A stretch of DNA of 64,000 nt from Euglena gracilis (taxonomy: Eukaryota; Euglenida; Euglenophyceae; Euglenales): contig CP154955.1 of assembly GCA_039621445.1 (NCBI GenBank), positions 24,819,415 through 24,883,414 of the forward strand, given 5' to 3'. The position numbers were made by a program, and so were the translations under genes. Positions 22,202 to 33,478 of the stretch are shown here, in pieces (position 1 is the stretch's first letter; each line of letters begins with the position of its first letter). The notes below the pieces were generated by a model. The model saw only the letters and a list, made by a program, of their open reading frames with translations. It was not told the DNA's origin and did not search any database.

Positions 22202-22313
22202 GCGGCGGGAGGCGGAGCTGCGGCGCCTGGAGGAGGACGTGGGGGAGCGGCAGGCGGAGGAGGCCCGGCGGAAGGAGGCCGCCCACCTCGCTGCCCTGAG
22301 GCAGGCGGCGGAG
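22197..22313 (+). CDS. Exon: coiled coil
   Basis: Acceptor ttcccgtccag (inside the right end of the element), phase 0 at both ends, 39 codons. PWRREAELRRLEEDVGERQA is followed by EEARRKEAAHLAALRQAAE and a GT donor. The first two or three codons derive from the element's terminal repeat. Confidence 0.85.
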
Positions 22314-22513
22314 GTCTGCGGGGGTCAGGGGAACGGTGGAGTGGACAGGGGTGGGCGAGGCACACGGGGCAGCGCACCCCTGCAGCAAGCACGTTCGTCC
22401 AAGGTGTGTTCCGAGGGGAGTGACAGCAGACCTTGAGCTAATCGGCAACCCCTATGCGTCCACGCACGCATACACACACGGCATGGCCGCTTTGCTGTTT
22501 TTTTTTTGTGCAG

Positions 22514-22636
22514 AAGGAGGCACTGGCCAAGCAGCAGGCGTTGGAGGAGGAGCAGAGGCGGAGGGCGGAGGAGCAGCGGCGCAGGGCGGAGGAGTTGGCA
22601 GCACGTGAGCAGCAGCTTGCCCGAAGGCAGCAAGAG
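22514..22636 (+). CDS. Exon: coiled coil
   Basis: Acceptor tttttttttgtgcag, phase 0 at both ends, 41 codons. KEALAKQQALEEEQRRRAEE then QRRRAEELAAREQQLARRQQ. The repeated RRRAEE unit shows internal duplication. Phase matches 22313 and 25434. Confidence 0.9.
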
Positions 22637-22639
22637 GTT

Positions 22640-25430
22640 CGAAGTGCATCGTGCACATACCCAACTGTACAAGCATGTGTTTCAGTATATGCAAGTGTAT
22701 CAGTATGAGTATGAGCATGAGCATGAGCATGAGTGTGAGTTTGAGTATGAGTATGAGTTTGTGCATGTTATGCGCGCGTGTGTGTGTGTTTGTGTGCAAT
22801 GTGTGTGCATGTGTGTATGTGTGATGTGTGTGTGTGTGTATGTTTGTAATGTATGTGCATTCCGCATATGTGTATGTGCACGTGTGTTTATGTGGATGTA
22901 CATGTGTATTCACCGGTTTCACAGGGTTTGTTAATATTTTGTTGTGTATCTTTGCATCATTGTGTAAATATAGAACAAAACACATAGAATTTGATCCTTG
23001 TACAAAATTTGATGGACGTTTGACGTTATAATTTGATGGCCATTTGCATAAGGAGCAAAATACCATACGCTGAACTATACACAACTATACACTAAACTAT
23101 ACACACTTGAATGTGACTCCATCTTTTCTGAGTAGCTTTTTTTCAGTGACACTTCTTTTTCTTCCACAATGCCTGGTTTCGCCTTTGCTCTCTGTGATCC
23201 TTCTAATCCTCTTAGGCGGCCTAACTCGCACTCGCATTTAAGCTTTTGATTTTTGTGTTGCACACCTGCACAATTTTTTTTTGCTTTTTCTGAAACCCGG
23301 CTTTGAAACCTACCTTTTCGACCCTTTGGTTCCGCGGGAACATTTTGTTCAGGGTCCTGTATCATTTGCAGACGTTGGGACCCAGGGAACAAGCCCATTT
23401 TTGGTGTCTTTCAGCCTGTGCACTTTGTTTGGAAAAAAAAAAGTTCAAAACCCCAGGTTTCAAGTCCGGAGACATGAATTTTTCCAAAAAAGAGCCGAAA
23501 CCTCATTGTGAATCCGTGCCAGAGAGTTGTGATCCCTGGGGGCGTGGAGCGGAAGGAGCAGTGTTGTGGGGAACCAAATATGTGGGGGGGATTGAGGGCA
23601 AGCCCAGGGTCTTGTCTGCACGCCTAGTAAGCAACTCCAGCCCCCACGCTGCCCAACATTGGCCGTGCAGGTTGGCTTTAGACACAGGCTTCCGTCACTC
23701 ATTGTGCATATGCACAACAATTATCCATTGCGCACATGTGCAATGGATAATTGTAGCACATGTGCGCAATGTCCTTTCAAAAAGCAGATGTAAATAGCGC
23801 GTGCGTGCTGTGGGAGAAGGTGGTGGATTGAGGAAAATGATGAGGGGGGTTTGAGCACCGCTGTGCCCAGAAGCTGGGCTGGTGATGTTGAATTTAGGCA
23901 TGGGCCGTCCCAATCAGATGAATTAATGGACGGCAAACTGTGAAGGCACAGCGACTCTGCACTCAGTGCTGCGAGCTGGGTTTTTGGGGTTGATGACAAG
24001 ATGATCTGCTTTGGCCAAATTGTGTCCTCCACCTGCTTGGTGTGATGTGGCTGTCTGGTGGGTTGCAAACCCAAAAAAAAAGGTGGGCCAGTATGTCCAC
24101 TTTTCTCCGCCATTGTTGATGGACCTTTTCAATTTCTCAATCAATTTGAATGCACTTTGCTCTTCCGCAAGTGTTAGTTCTTGGTGAGAGAATGGGGGTG
24201 ACAAGCTTTTTTTAATGCACTTTTTGGGGTGCCCAGAAGTGTTTCCTCAGTATTGATTCCAAGAAGGGTTTTTGTGTTACCTGTTCTTCAAACCCAAATT
24301 TGCCGAGTTTCAAAAGACGGAGGAAAAAGTCGTGCCCCTCAGACATGCCGAACTGTGAAGCAAGTGGGAGGAACCTCCCGCAATGGCATTGGGCTCAGAA
24401 CACATGGGACAAGGAACGTCGGATATAAAGAAGATGGTGGTTGCAGTCCCCCACCAGGAGGGTGGGATCCTGTTCCATTCCCTCCACCTCAGCTCTGTCG
24501 GCTCTGGTGTTGAGATGCTTCCAGGACCGCAGTGACATAAATCAGAAGATAAAAATTGGTAACCATTGTGCGTCTGCGCAATTGGCACACTAATGTGGAA
24601 TGAAACTTCGAGGTTCCATTGCGCAAATGTCCATTGGACATACAAATATCGAATTCTAAAGTAGTGTCGCTGTTGTGCTGCAGATGTGCAATGTTTATTC
24701 ACGTTCAATACAATACCCAGAGAAGGTTTCCATCCACCTGTCCTGCACTGTGCTCCATTCCCCCCTGTTCAATCTCCACCGCAGCCGCCCTATCCCTGCG
24801 TCGTGAGATGAGTTTCAAGCAGTTATATTGCGCATCTGTGCAACAGCCATGCCATGTTAGAACTTCAAAATTGTATGTCCATTGTGCAGGTGTACAATGG
24901 AGCTCTTCCATTTTTATTTATTCAAGTGTGCCCATTTCGCAGATGCGCAATGAAAGCAGTTTGACATATGAGTTGTGTAGTTATTGAACCAGTACGCAAT
25001 GATCACCCACATTTAGACGTGCAATTATGCTTAGTTTTTTTGTAATGAAAAATTGAGTTGCGTCATTGTGCAACTGCGCAATGGTGTCCCCAGAGCTTTG
25101 GGTTCCTGCACGCTTAGCCACACCGTAGAGTTCCAAGTCGCTCCTACACTGAAGCCTGGCGTCCAGGATAATTTGAATTGGTCTGTCCCGGCACCCCCAG
25201 GGCCTGGGCACGAAAGGAATGCAAATGGGATATTGCGCATTGGTGCAGTTTCCCAGTTATTTTTTAAGCTAAGTGCGGGTTAGACTGACTTCGATCTTTT
25301 CTTCAGTTTTTTTTTGAATTTTTCCAGTGTGCATTTTGAAGGGCGAAGCCTCATTAAGGCTATTTTGGGAGTCCCATCGACTGCCTGTTTGTGCGTATGG
25401 CCTTCGATGCGTGCATGGTCTCCGGCGCCG
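22640..25430. other. Long intron with GT-rich and TGCGCA motifs
   Basis: 22680-22910 is low-complexity TGAGTATGAG/TGTGTG. 23700-25240 contains about nine ATTGCGCANNTGCGCAAT-like palindromes, including a nested one at 23729-23775. No exon was found. Confidence 0.6.
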
Positions 25431-25433
25431 CAG

Positions 25434-25498
25434 GAGCAGGAGTGGTTGGCGGCGGAGCGGGCCAAGCTTGAGGCCCAGCTGAAGGGCCTACTGGCCCG
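25434..25498 (+). CDS. Exon: end of coiled coil
   Basis: Acceptor ctccggcgccgcag, phase 0 to 2. It reads EQEWLAAERAKLEAQLKGLL then AR across the junction. This is the last strongly heptad-like exon. Confidence 0.85.
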
Positions 25499-25718
25499 GT
25501 GTGCCACCCCAGCGAGCGTTGCAAGCTGCCTCCCCCGTGTGGTGGGCGGCGACGGGGCGGGGGGGGGGGCGGTGAACACAGTCAGTCTGTCTGTGGTCAC
25601 CGTAGTCACACGTGGGTTCATCACCCCGGGGGAAAGGCCGAAGGATTTGCGGGGCCCCAACGAGTCCCCCAGCGGTGGGGTGTGCCCCTCCGTTCGCTCT
25701 CCGGGCGTTGCCCCGCAG

Positions 25719-25779
25719 GGCGGAGCGAGGGCCGCCCCCGGAGGAGACCGCCCAAGTGGTGCCATCGACCCCCCGGGAG
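25719..25779 (+). CDS. Exon: Pro-rich linker
   Basis: Acceptor cgttgccccgcag, phase 2 to 0. It reads AERGPPPEETAQVVPSTPRE with GC-rich third positions and a GT donor right after GAG. Phase agreement with 25498 supports it; other frames in this GC-rich stretch are also open. Confidence 0.65.
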
Positions 25780-26413
25780 GTGTGCCGTGGAGCGGGATCC
25801 ACGAAGCGCCTCGCCCCCCGCCACACATGGGCCTTCCGCGGCCGGTCCATCCAAGGGCCAGGGTGCCGGGGGCGTACACTTTTGGCGGCCCTCCCTGTCC
25901 AGGACGCTGGGGTGTCCCCTCGTCGCCCGAGCCTTGACCTTCGCGATTCACGTGACACGAAGCGGAAGGATGTCCCTCTGGTGCCTCCCTGTGGCTCTGA
26001 TGCTGGTCTGGTGAATTGGCTTCGACCTCTGGCCCTTCGAACTGAGCCCTACCTTTTCCCCCTCCCTGCAGCGCTCTGATTTCGGACTTTTGAGCAGGAC
26101 CCGAGGGGAAAAGAAGGAGAAGGGCCGTCGCCTCAAGGGAGGATTTCATCTCCAGGGAGGATTTTCCGTTCCTGCCCATTGGTTTTGATGTTTTGATTTG
26201 ATTGATATTTGGAAGTATGTGAGAATATACAAAATGGTTGAAGGAAAAGGGCGTTGATGATCCTGATTTCCTCCGATTTCGATGGTTTATTCATCATCAT
26301 CTTCAGCCAATCGCCACATTTTGATTGTTGTTATTTTTGAACAGAAATGCAGCTTTGAAACAAAAAGTTTGTTGATTTGAAAACAATGCACACACCCATT
26401 GTTCTTCTCTCAG

Positions 26414-26444
26414 GTGTCGGAAGCTGCAAGTCCGCCCAAAGAAG
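26414..26444 (+). CDS. Small exon: linker
   Basis: Acceptor ttgttcttctctcag, phase 0 to 1, reading VSEAASPPKE before GGTGCC. It is short, so support is mainly the acceptor, the phase match to 25779 and 28487, and the Ser/Pro composition. Confidence 0.5.
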
Positions 26445-26449
26445 GTGCC

Positions 26450-28480
26450 ACCAGCTGCCCCAAATTGCTGCACAGGCTAAGGATGCTTTTTGGGTGGGTG
26501 CAGACACAGTTTACAGAGAGGGAGTGGAGTAGAACATTCATGAAATGCAAGGGGGGAATATTTTTGAGATTGGGACGTGTATACATACCAACCCTGCGGT
26601 TCCCATGGCATCACTTTTTTCAGGTCATTAATCCGTGACCTCGGAGATTTGAAAACAATGGGAGCCCCACCACAATCAAAAGTTTTTTTTCCTGCTTCCC
26701 CATTCAGCCTTGAGGAATAGGACGACCTTCAAACCTTCGCCAAAAATGCCACAATGGTCTTTTTTGTACCCCCCCTCCCGAATTTTAACCCCCTCTTCTC
26801 GGGAAGTGCCCAAAGGCAGAATGTAATGGGAAGCAGGGGTTTTGTTACTGGAGGGACTCCTGCCCGGGTCCATCCGCCCTTTTTGGGAGCCACTCAGCAG
26901 CTTCCAGCCTGTCCCCCCCCCCACCCCCCAGTGGGGTCCGCTGGAGTTGGGGCCAGTTTGGCAAAGCTGGGCTGGACCAAAAAGATTTTAGCGCAAAATG
27001 CCAATTATTTTGAAAAGGGGGCAAAAATTAGAAAAAAAATTCATGGACATTTTTGAGGGTTTTTTTGTTTTCGCCTCGAAATTTGGGCTGAAAAACCCCA
27101 ACCCAGCTTGATTTGGACTTTTTTGGCTTGGTTTCAGGTGTCAACTGGGTCCAGCTGCCAACCAGCTGGATCCCCCCCCACCCGGACTTGGAACCGGGGG
27201 CAGGTTTGCAGCCAGGACCAAAAAAACGACTCCCGCAGTATCGGGTGCCTGCTTTTGGAAGACCCCTATAACGCAAACCTACCTCCGATTTTTTTTTAAA
27301 GCAAAGCCTGGACCAAATCTGAAAGCTTTTTTCTAAATAATAATTTTCAGATGACGATTTCACTGCTTCAAAGAAGCCAGATAATCCAGCTGTTTTAACC
27401 GGAAACCTTTATGTGTTCAATGTCCAATGTAAAATATTTCAAGTTCAAAATTCTTCCCATATTTCCCATTTTGAGACAACAGGTGTGTTTTGGTTGCACA
27501 GTTTAAAAAAGGGGGGAAATATCAAATCTCTTTCTGCCCTCGTTACCCATACCTATTTTGGGTAACGAGGGCAGAATTTATGTCCTATTTACCCATACCT
27601 ATTTTGGGTAAAAAATTTTTTTCCAGCCTATCTGGAAAAAAATAAACGACATTCTGAAAATACTGCGATAAAAAAATTGTTGCTTTCATTATTGTTGGTT
27701 GCACTGATTCCTCAAATTTTCAAAGATGATTTCTCCAAAATGAATTTTTGCATGTATCCCTGTTTCTTTTGTCTGCTATCAACCTCATGCCTTCACCTCA
27801 GACCCCCCCCAGACATGCCCAAGAAGGGGAGGGGGAGGTATGCATTTTTACCACGTTGCGATCAGGACAATCCATGAAACTGTTCAGCTTTACACCACAT
27901 CAATTACTTTCATTAAAAAATGGTTTTTGTTCCAAATTTCTTTTGTTCATTGTGAAATGTGCTGACGTGTGGCCGTGTGAGAATTTTCCAACCTCTAACC
28001 TCTGGGTACAAGATTGGCAAGAAGGAAATTTACACACTCAACATATTACAAGCATACGACACTCAAAAATTTTAAAAGTCTAATTTTTTGCTTCGGTTTG
28101 CAACTGAGGGAAAAGATAGCAAAGACATCTCAAGCACAAAAAGTCGTAATGTTCTTGGGTTGCTCCTCCCCTTGCACCTGCTGACCGGCCCCCAAAATTT
28201 TTTTTGAGATTTTTTTTGGCTGATTTCCGGGTTCGAATAAAGATTCCTTTTCAGCTTTCCCAAGTTTTTTTAGTCATCATTGTCAAAATGCCAACAATAC
28301 CAGACCCGGAAAAAACTGTCCTCTTGTCCTGAACTCGCTGACCGACCTCGTATGGATTTTTCTACCACTTCGAAGTACATTTTGTATTCATTGTTCAATA
28401 AAATTTACAAAATCTACCGGCGGGGGCCCAACCACAGCAGGTCCACCCCCTGAGGGCCTTTTTGAAACGGTCCGGCGTGA
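26450..28480. other. AT-rich intron
   Basis: No exon recognised. It contains the hairpin at 27532 and long A/T runs. Confidence 0.6.
27532..27576. repeat. Perfect hairpin, 17-bp stem
   Basis: TTCTGCCCTCGTTACCC pairs exactly with GGGTAACGAGGGCAGAA across an 11-nt loop ATACCTATTTT. A second, shorter hairpin with the same TACCCATACCTATTTTGGGTA core follows at 27589-27612. Confidence 0.9.
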
Positions 28481-28486
28481 GAGCAG

Positions 28487-28733
28487 TCTGGCCAGCGGAA
28501 CAGCGGCCCCCCGTGTCACACTCCTCCGCTGCCAACTCCGCCCACACAGCCCGCGTGCAGCCCATGGCCCAGCTCCCGGCTGCCCCGCGGAGCCGCCGCC
28601 TGCTGTCTCCGCAGCCGCGGCCGGGGTCCGCACCTGCCCCGGGCGAGGCCGGCAGTCCCCACAGCGACCGCCTCAACGCCTCGGCCCCGTCCCCGTGTGC
28701 CAGCGGCCTGGGTGGCTCCCGCCCCTGGAGCAG
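28487..28733 (+). CDS. Exon: Ser/Pro/Arg-rich disordered segment
   Basis: The frame has about 85% GC3 and reads PAPRSRRLLSPQPRPGSAPA then GEAGSPHSDRLNASAPS and ends PWSR at a GT donor (phase 2). Acceptors at 28486 (gagagcag) and 28549 (gcccacacag) both keep phase 1, which matches 26444. The stretch is likely disordered and rich in Ser-Pro sites. The phase does not match the next exon found, so a small exon is probably missing. Confidence 0.65.
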
Positions 28734-28974
28734 GTCTGAGGGCCCTCCTCTCCACCAGTTTTGGGGTGGGCCCACAAGAGAGGTGCCCCAATCCACCCTT
28801 CCAAGCATTCAAATAGGTGGTGGCCGATGCCCAGGTTGATTTTGTGCGGGCGTTTTAATTTTTGATCTTTGAAGCAAAGAATTCTGGAGTGCCATCCCCC
28901 CATAGGACAGGGGTGAAAGTGCTGTAGAAACAAAAAAAGCAGTTCCGAACCATACCATTGCTTAACACCTGTCC

Positions 28975-29225
28975 CACCCCCCCCCCCCGGGGGGTGACTG
29001 ACTGGTTTTCTGCCCCCCCCCCAGGGGGGGTTAGGCCCGAAATGAAAAAGTGGCTTTTCAGGCGCCGAAGGCGCCAGAAAGTTTTTGGACTTTTTGAGAT
29101 TTTTTGGCAATATTGCCTTGCCAACATGACCTCATTCAAGAATGGCCGATCATCCCCCTGGGGGGTAAAGTGACTGACTGGTTTTTTCAGAGTGGAAAGT
29201 GACCCCCCCCCGGGGGGGTCGCTAA
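28975..29225. repeat. TGACTGACTGG / poly-C-G family copy
   Basis: Two GTGACTGACTGG motifs, two C-run/G-run palindromes and the GGCGCCGAAGGCGCC hairpin in the family order. Confidence 0.75.
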
Positions 29226-29357
29226 GCAATGTTGTGTTCCGAACTCCTAACCTCTCATGGTGTCCCACCCATCCATTGCGGTGCTTGTGAGGATTCTGGA
29301 GGTCAAAGCCACCCGGGATGTTCTGTTGTGCCAGTTTGGCACCCACTCCCCCCGCAG

Positions 29358-29535
29358 TTTGATTCTCAAACAGAGTTGTCGACCCGTTCTGCCTTCAGCG
29401 ACCGCCTCAAGACGTACAAGGAAAGACCAACCAACCCGCATTCAGACAAACTGGATTACGATGCTTGGTCGTTGGGCTGGGGCGGAGCATTTGCACCGAA
29501 ATCCAGTGCCAGACGGCAGACTGGGGGGGGGGGGA
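29358..29535 (+). CDS. Exon: Arg/Ser-rich linker with aromatic motif
   Basis: Acceptor cccactccccccgcag, phase 0. FDSQTELSTRSAFSDRLKTY, then KERPTNPHSDKLDYDAWS and LGWGGAFAPKS. The GT at 29536 ends in phase 1, which fits the exon at 29758. No domain is recognised, but the sequence looks folded rather than low complexity. Confidence 0.75.
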
Positions 29536-29757
29536 GTGGGTTATCGGCCGACTAGTCGGCCGACTACCCAATTGGTCGGCCGACTAGGCCTGGTCGGTAA
29601 CTAGTCGGCGAGACAGGAGGGGGGGGGGCGGGCAGACTACCCACTCTAATGTACTACATATGGGGGGGGGGCTTAAAAGTCGGCGGTTTTGACCCGTTAG
29701 TACATTAGGGTGGGTATTTCGCCGACTAGTCGGCCGACTACCCACTACCCCCCCCAG
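29536..29757. mobile_element. Foldback element forming the whole intron
   Basis: The left part AGTGGGTTATCGGCCGACTA and the right part GCCGACTAGTCGGCCGACTA plus CCCACTA are inverted copies with GTCGGCCGAC cores. Inside, ACCCACTCTAATGTACTA is inverted to TAGTACATTAGGGTGGGT. The intron boundaries (GTGGGT at the left; CCCCCCCAG at the right) coincide with the element ends. No clear target duplication is visible. Confidence 0.65.
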
Positions 29758-29837
29758 TCTACCGCTATGCGCCCCGAAATCCACAAAGTTTCAATTTTGT
29801 GTTGCACCCGAATGTTGTGGAGCGAATGGGGGCATAC
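29758..29837 (+). CDS. Exon: unrecognised domain
   Basis: Acceptor cccccccccag, phase 1. The frame reads YRYAPRNPQSFNFVLHPNVV then ERMGAY before GT at 29838 (phase 0). It stays open for 23 more codons, so the end is uncertain. The sequence looks like part of a conserved fold, but I cannot name it. Confidence 0.65.
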
Positions 29838-30159
29838 GTTTGTGTCGCGTCTGTTGGATCCCATGCGCTTTGTTTGCCCCAGGGCCTCGTCCCCTAGCGC
29901 GCTGCATCGGGGGTCTCGCGGCGTTGCCACAGATTCATTTATCATTTGTGGTACCCTCCTCTTTTTAGGCCCAGAATTATTATCCTGATCCCACTCCTTG
30001 ATTACCAAAGTTTTCGAAACAAAATCGGTGGTGGTTCAGTGAGGTCATGGGGGGGGGGGAGTGCGATTGGGTTGGTGGGTGGGTGGGTGGGTTTGGGCCT
30101 GGAAAGCTGTGCCACCTTGGATCTCCAAGTGAATCCATGGGCCGAACCTTGCTATACAG

Positions 30160-30220
30160 ACTGTTGCGTCGCCGGACCACCAGCAAGTGTGCTGCCAGGG
30201 CTCTTTTGATAGTGATGGCA
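30160..30220 (+). CDS. Possible exon: EF-hand-like loop start
   Basis: Acceptor ttgctatacag, phase 0, reading TVASPDHQQVCCQGSFDSDG before GT. The end F-D-S-D-G-S resembles loop positions 1-5. Another frame covering 30137-30259 is open and hydrophobic. The next exon needs a different phase, so this is weak. Confidence 0.35.
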
Positions 30221-31144
30221 GTTGAGCTGTTGTGTGTGACCGTGACCAGCCTGCATCAGGTATTGCTTTAAGGCAAATCTTTTTCAAAAGTTTTAGACAT
30301 TTTAAAGCACTTTTAAGGCCTTTCAAGGCATTTTAAAGGTTTATTTACTTTAGCCACTATTTTCCAAGGGCTGTCTGGGCATCGAACCAACGTTTTCAAT
30401 CTGTGGTCCAAATTTTTAACAATCAAAAGGCACATTTTTTGGGTATTGTTTGGATGGATAATGGCCAGCAAGATTTTATTTACCTCCCGGGGGGGGGGGG
30501 GCGAGTAAAGTCCAGGGTGGGCCGGGAAGCAGCACCTACGTCCGACTGACCCCCCCATTTCGGTCCCGGAATGGCGCTGGGGCGTTTTTTAGGGACGAGG
30601 ATAGGCCGGAAGTTAAGCTGCCATTTGGCAAATATTTTTGGGTCGCATTTCCGCCGTCGTTCGTTTTACCGTCCCAAATTTCACCGAACTTGGTCGGAAT
30701 TGCGGCATTTCTCCCCAAATTCCTAAAAGGGGGAGCCCTCCAGGAATCCGGTCGGAACCCAAACCCTATACCCGAACGATAACCCCGACCTTCCTCCAGG
30801 GTCGGACGCGGGTGCTACTACCCCTCCCCCCCGCCCGGCCGGAGGTTTACTTGCCCCTCGGGAAAAATGTTGCTGCTAGATAATTATGCAATGTTCCAGC
30901 GATACCAGAATCATTTTTGTTCCCAAAGTTAGCCTGATTTTGCTGAGGCTTTGTGTTTTCATTTTTTGCTTGGTTGGAGAAAATTCTGCCAGTCCGAGAT
31001 TTAAGGTATTTCAACGCATTTGAAAGCGTTGCAAGGCATGTTCGCCTAAATTTTTATGGCGCATTTGAAGGAGTTTTCCTGTTCGTCGGGCGCCTTAAAA
31101 AATGATCATCCCATTAATGATACCTGGCCCGCATCTGTTTGCAG

Positions 31145-31229
31145 TGGCCAAAAAAACAGCAAAAACAGCTCGGCGTTCATCGACCTCGCACATGACGACG
31201 CTTTTCAGCAGCTGAGGTGGACGCTGCAG
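31145..31229 (+). CDS. Exon: helical, acidic
   Basis: Acceptor gcatctgtttgcag, phase 2 to 0. GQKNSKNSSAFIDLAHDDAF then QQLRWTLQ and a GT donor. SAFIDLAHDDAF resembles the last part of an EF loop and its exiting helix. The phase fits 31914. Confidence 0.7.
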
Positions 31230-31913
31230 GTGTCCCCAGCGGTGCTTTCCTTCCTCGGATGTGGGCGACCATTTGCCCCCGATTAAAGAAGATTTGAATT
31301 TTGTTTGATCATTGTCCCAATACCACCCCCCATGGCAACCCCCCCTCCCAGTGACTCTACAGGCGCATTTTGCACTGCTGCCCACGGTAATGGGCCCTAT
31401 TATTTGGAGTCTGACCGTGGGGCGGTTTCTGTCCCCCTCCCAACAAATGCCCTCGGCTCCTCGGATTGGTGAAAAACTGTTTCTTTTAGCCAGGAAGCCT
31501 GCACCGGTAGCACAATATCGATTAGATAAACGGTGTTCATTTTTGGGGGGCAGACAGTATTGTACCTTAAGGCTTTGCAGTTACTGCAACTGGAAATCTA
31601 GGAAATCCCTCTAGCAGGGCTAGCTAGTGGGAAAGAATCTGATTTTAAGAAGTGAGCGGCGCGAAGCACCAGAATATTTTGGAACCCCAAAACTGCCAAA
31701 AATGCCATTTTTTGCCATTTTGGGGGGGTTTTTTGGGGGGGAACAAAATAATCCAAAAAAAGCGCAGAGAAACCTCATTTCCGCCTCGGCGCACAGCGCC
31801 AGAGGAATTTTTTTTCTGTCGGGGTGACCCCACAGACCCCGCCAACTTTTGTTTTTTGTAGTGAAATGCCAGCTAGTGGACCCCCCCCCGGGGGTCATTA
31901 TGCAAGAGCCCAG

Positions 31914-32128
31914 TGGCAGACATATGTGGAGGCTCGCTCCATCGGCTGGGGAGAGGTGCTTGAAGGAATGGCAGTCTCCGCCATTGCCGATGGCCCCTGC
32001 GATTCTTTCCTCCCGGATGGCACCCCTCCCATTCGCCAGGGCATCGACGACGGCAGCGGGCGACTGCAGGCAGCGCAGCTGGCCGAGCTCAAGGGACGTC
32101 TGGGCCCTTTCCACCTCTCGCAAGAGGC
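31914..32128 (+). CDS. Exon with EF-hand-like loop
   Basis: Acceptor gcaagagcccag, phase 0. It reads WQTYVEARSIGWGEVLEGMA then later IDDGSGRLQAAQLAELKGRL, where D-D-G-S-G-R-L-Q-A-A-Q fits a degenerate EF loop (shortened, no final Glu). A GT donor at 32129 gives phase 2, consistent with 33851. An earlier donor at 32095 is possible. Confidence 0.75.
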
Positions 32129-32256
32129 GTGTGTCTCGGGCACACCATTACTTTGGTGCACACCTGCCCCCCCCCCCTCTGGATGATTGCCCTGGTCCTT
32201 TTTTGTTGAATACATCCGCAAAAATGTTTTATCGTCGAGCTGCTCTACCCGAGACG

Positions 32257-33478
32257 TTGGAAGGTGCTGATCATAACTCAATTCTGGACTGATTTTAGAA
32301 AGTGGTGATTCTCCATGTCAGTGAAGCAACATGGCGACCCCCAAAATAAAACACCCTCCAAAATAAAACTCCCCAAAACAAAAAACCCCGGCCAGTTTTC
32401 AGCAAAAATTGAAAGAGAAGATTGTGTTTCCAAATAAAAAATTTTGGGTTTTTTTTGGAAAGTTCCAAGCCAGACCCTAAAAACTGTGCAAATGCTCCAA
32501 AAAATGTGTGAATTTTTGAAATAGATTTGCGGTTTGAAATAATTTTGCGGTTTACCCATCTTTCATCTGTCAAAAAAAATGGCAATTTCGAATATTTTTC
32601 TCGTTGGGAAAATCCTGCTTTTCCACCTCAATTCTGAAAAATACCCCCCCCCCCCGGGAAATTATCATGCCTGATGTCGGGGATACTGTCAGGGTCCCCG
32701 TTACTGGCCAACCTCTCAGCATAGGAAGTTGTCAATTCTCGGGAGGGTATTTTTTCTGCAAACATTTTCAGGAAAATGAAATAATTACACCCCACCTTGG
32801 GATTTTCAGCAAACGACCCATAAAATGGAACCAGGGTCTTATTTTTGGGAGCCCCAGGGATTAAGTGAAGGTTGGAAGGTGCTGATCATAACTCAATTCT
32901 GGACTGATTTTAGAAAGTGGTGATTCTCCATGTCAGTGAAGCAACATGGCCCCCAAAATAAAACACCCTCCAAAATAAAACTCCCCAAAACAAAAAACCC
33001 CGGCCAGTTTTCAGCAAAAATTGAAAGAGAAGATTGTGTTTCCAAATAAAAAATTTTGGGTTTTTTTTGGAAAGTTCCAAGCCAGACCCTAAAAACTGTG
33101 CAAATGCTCCAAAAAATGTGTGAATTTTTGAAATAGATTTGCGGTTTGAAATAATTTTGCGGTTTACCCATCTTTCATCTGTCAAAAAAAATGGCAATTT
33201 CGAATATTTTTCTCGTTGGGAAAATCCTGCTTTTCCACCTCAATTCTGAAAAATACCCCCCCCCCCGGGAAATTATCATGCCTGATGTCGGGGATACTGT
33301 CAGGGTCCCCGTTACTGGCCAACCTCTCAGCATAGGAAGTTGTCAATTCTCGGGAGGGTATTTTTTCTGCAAACATTTTCAGGAAAATGAAATAATTACA
33401 CCCCACCTTGGGATTTTCAGCAAACGACCCATAAAATGGAACCAGGGTCTTATTTTTGGGAGCCCCAGGGATTAAATG
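32257..33478. repeat. Tandem duplication, two 0.61-kb units
   Basis: 32257-32870 and 32871-33478 are nearly identical. The differences seen are a 3-nt indel (GGCGACCCCC versus GGCCCCC), the length of a C-run and one substitution near the unit end. This implies a very recent duplication. It lies in an intron and has no coding frame of note. Confidence 0.95.

Noticed and set aside
25488-25958. Long - strand frames across the GC-rich block
   Set aside because: All frames are open because of composition. Only the + strand segment 25719-25779 has an acceptor, a donor and matching phase.
30348-30400. tRNA-like GGTTCGATGCCC on the - strand
   Set aside because: No matching acceptor stem, anticodon arm or D-arm could be built around it.
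31849-32292. 147-aa + frame overlapping the exon at 31914
   Set aside because: It is a shadow frame with poor codon bias and no splice agreement. The phase-consistent frame is the one annotated.
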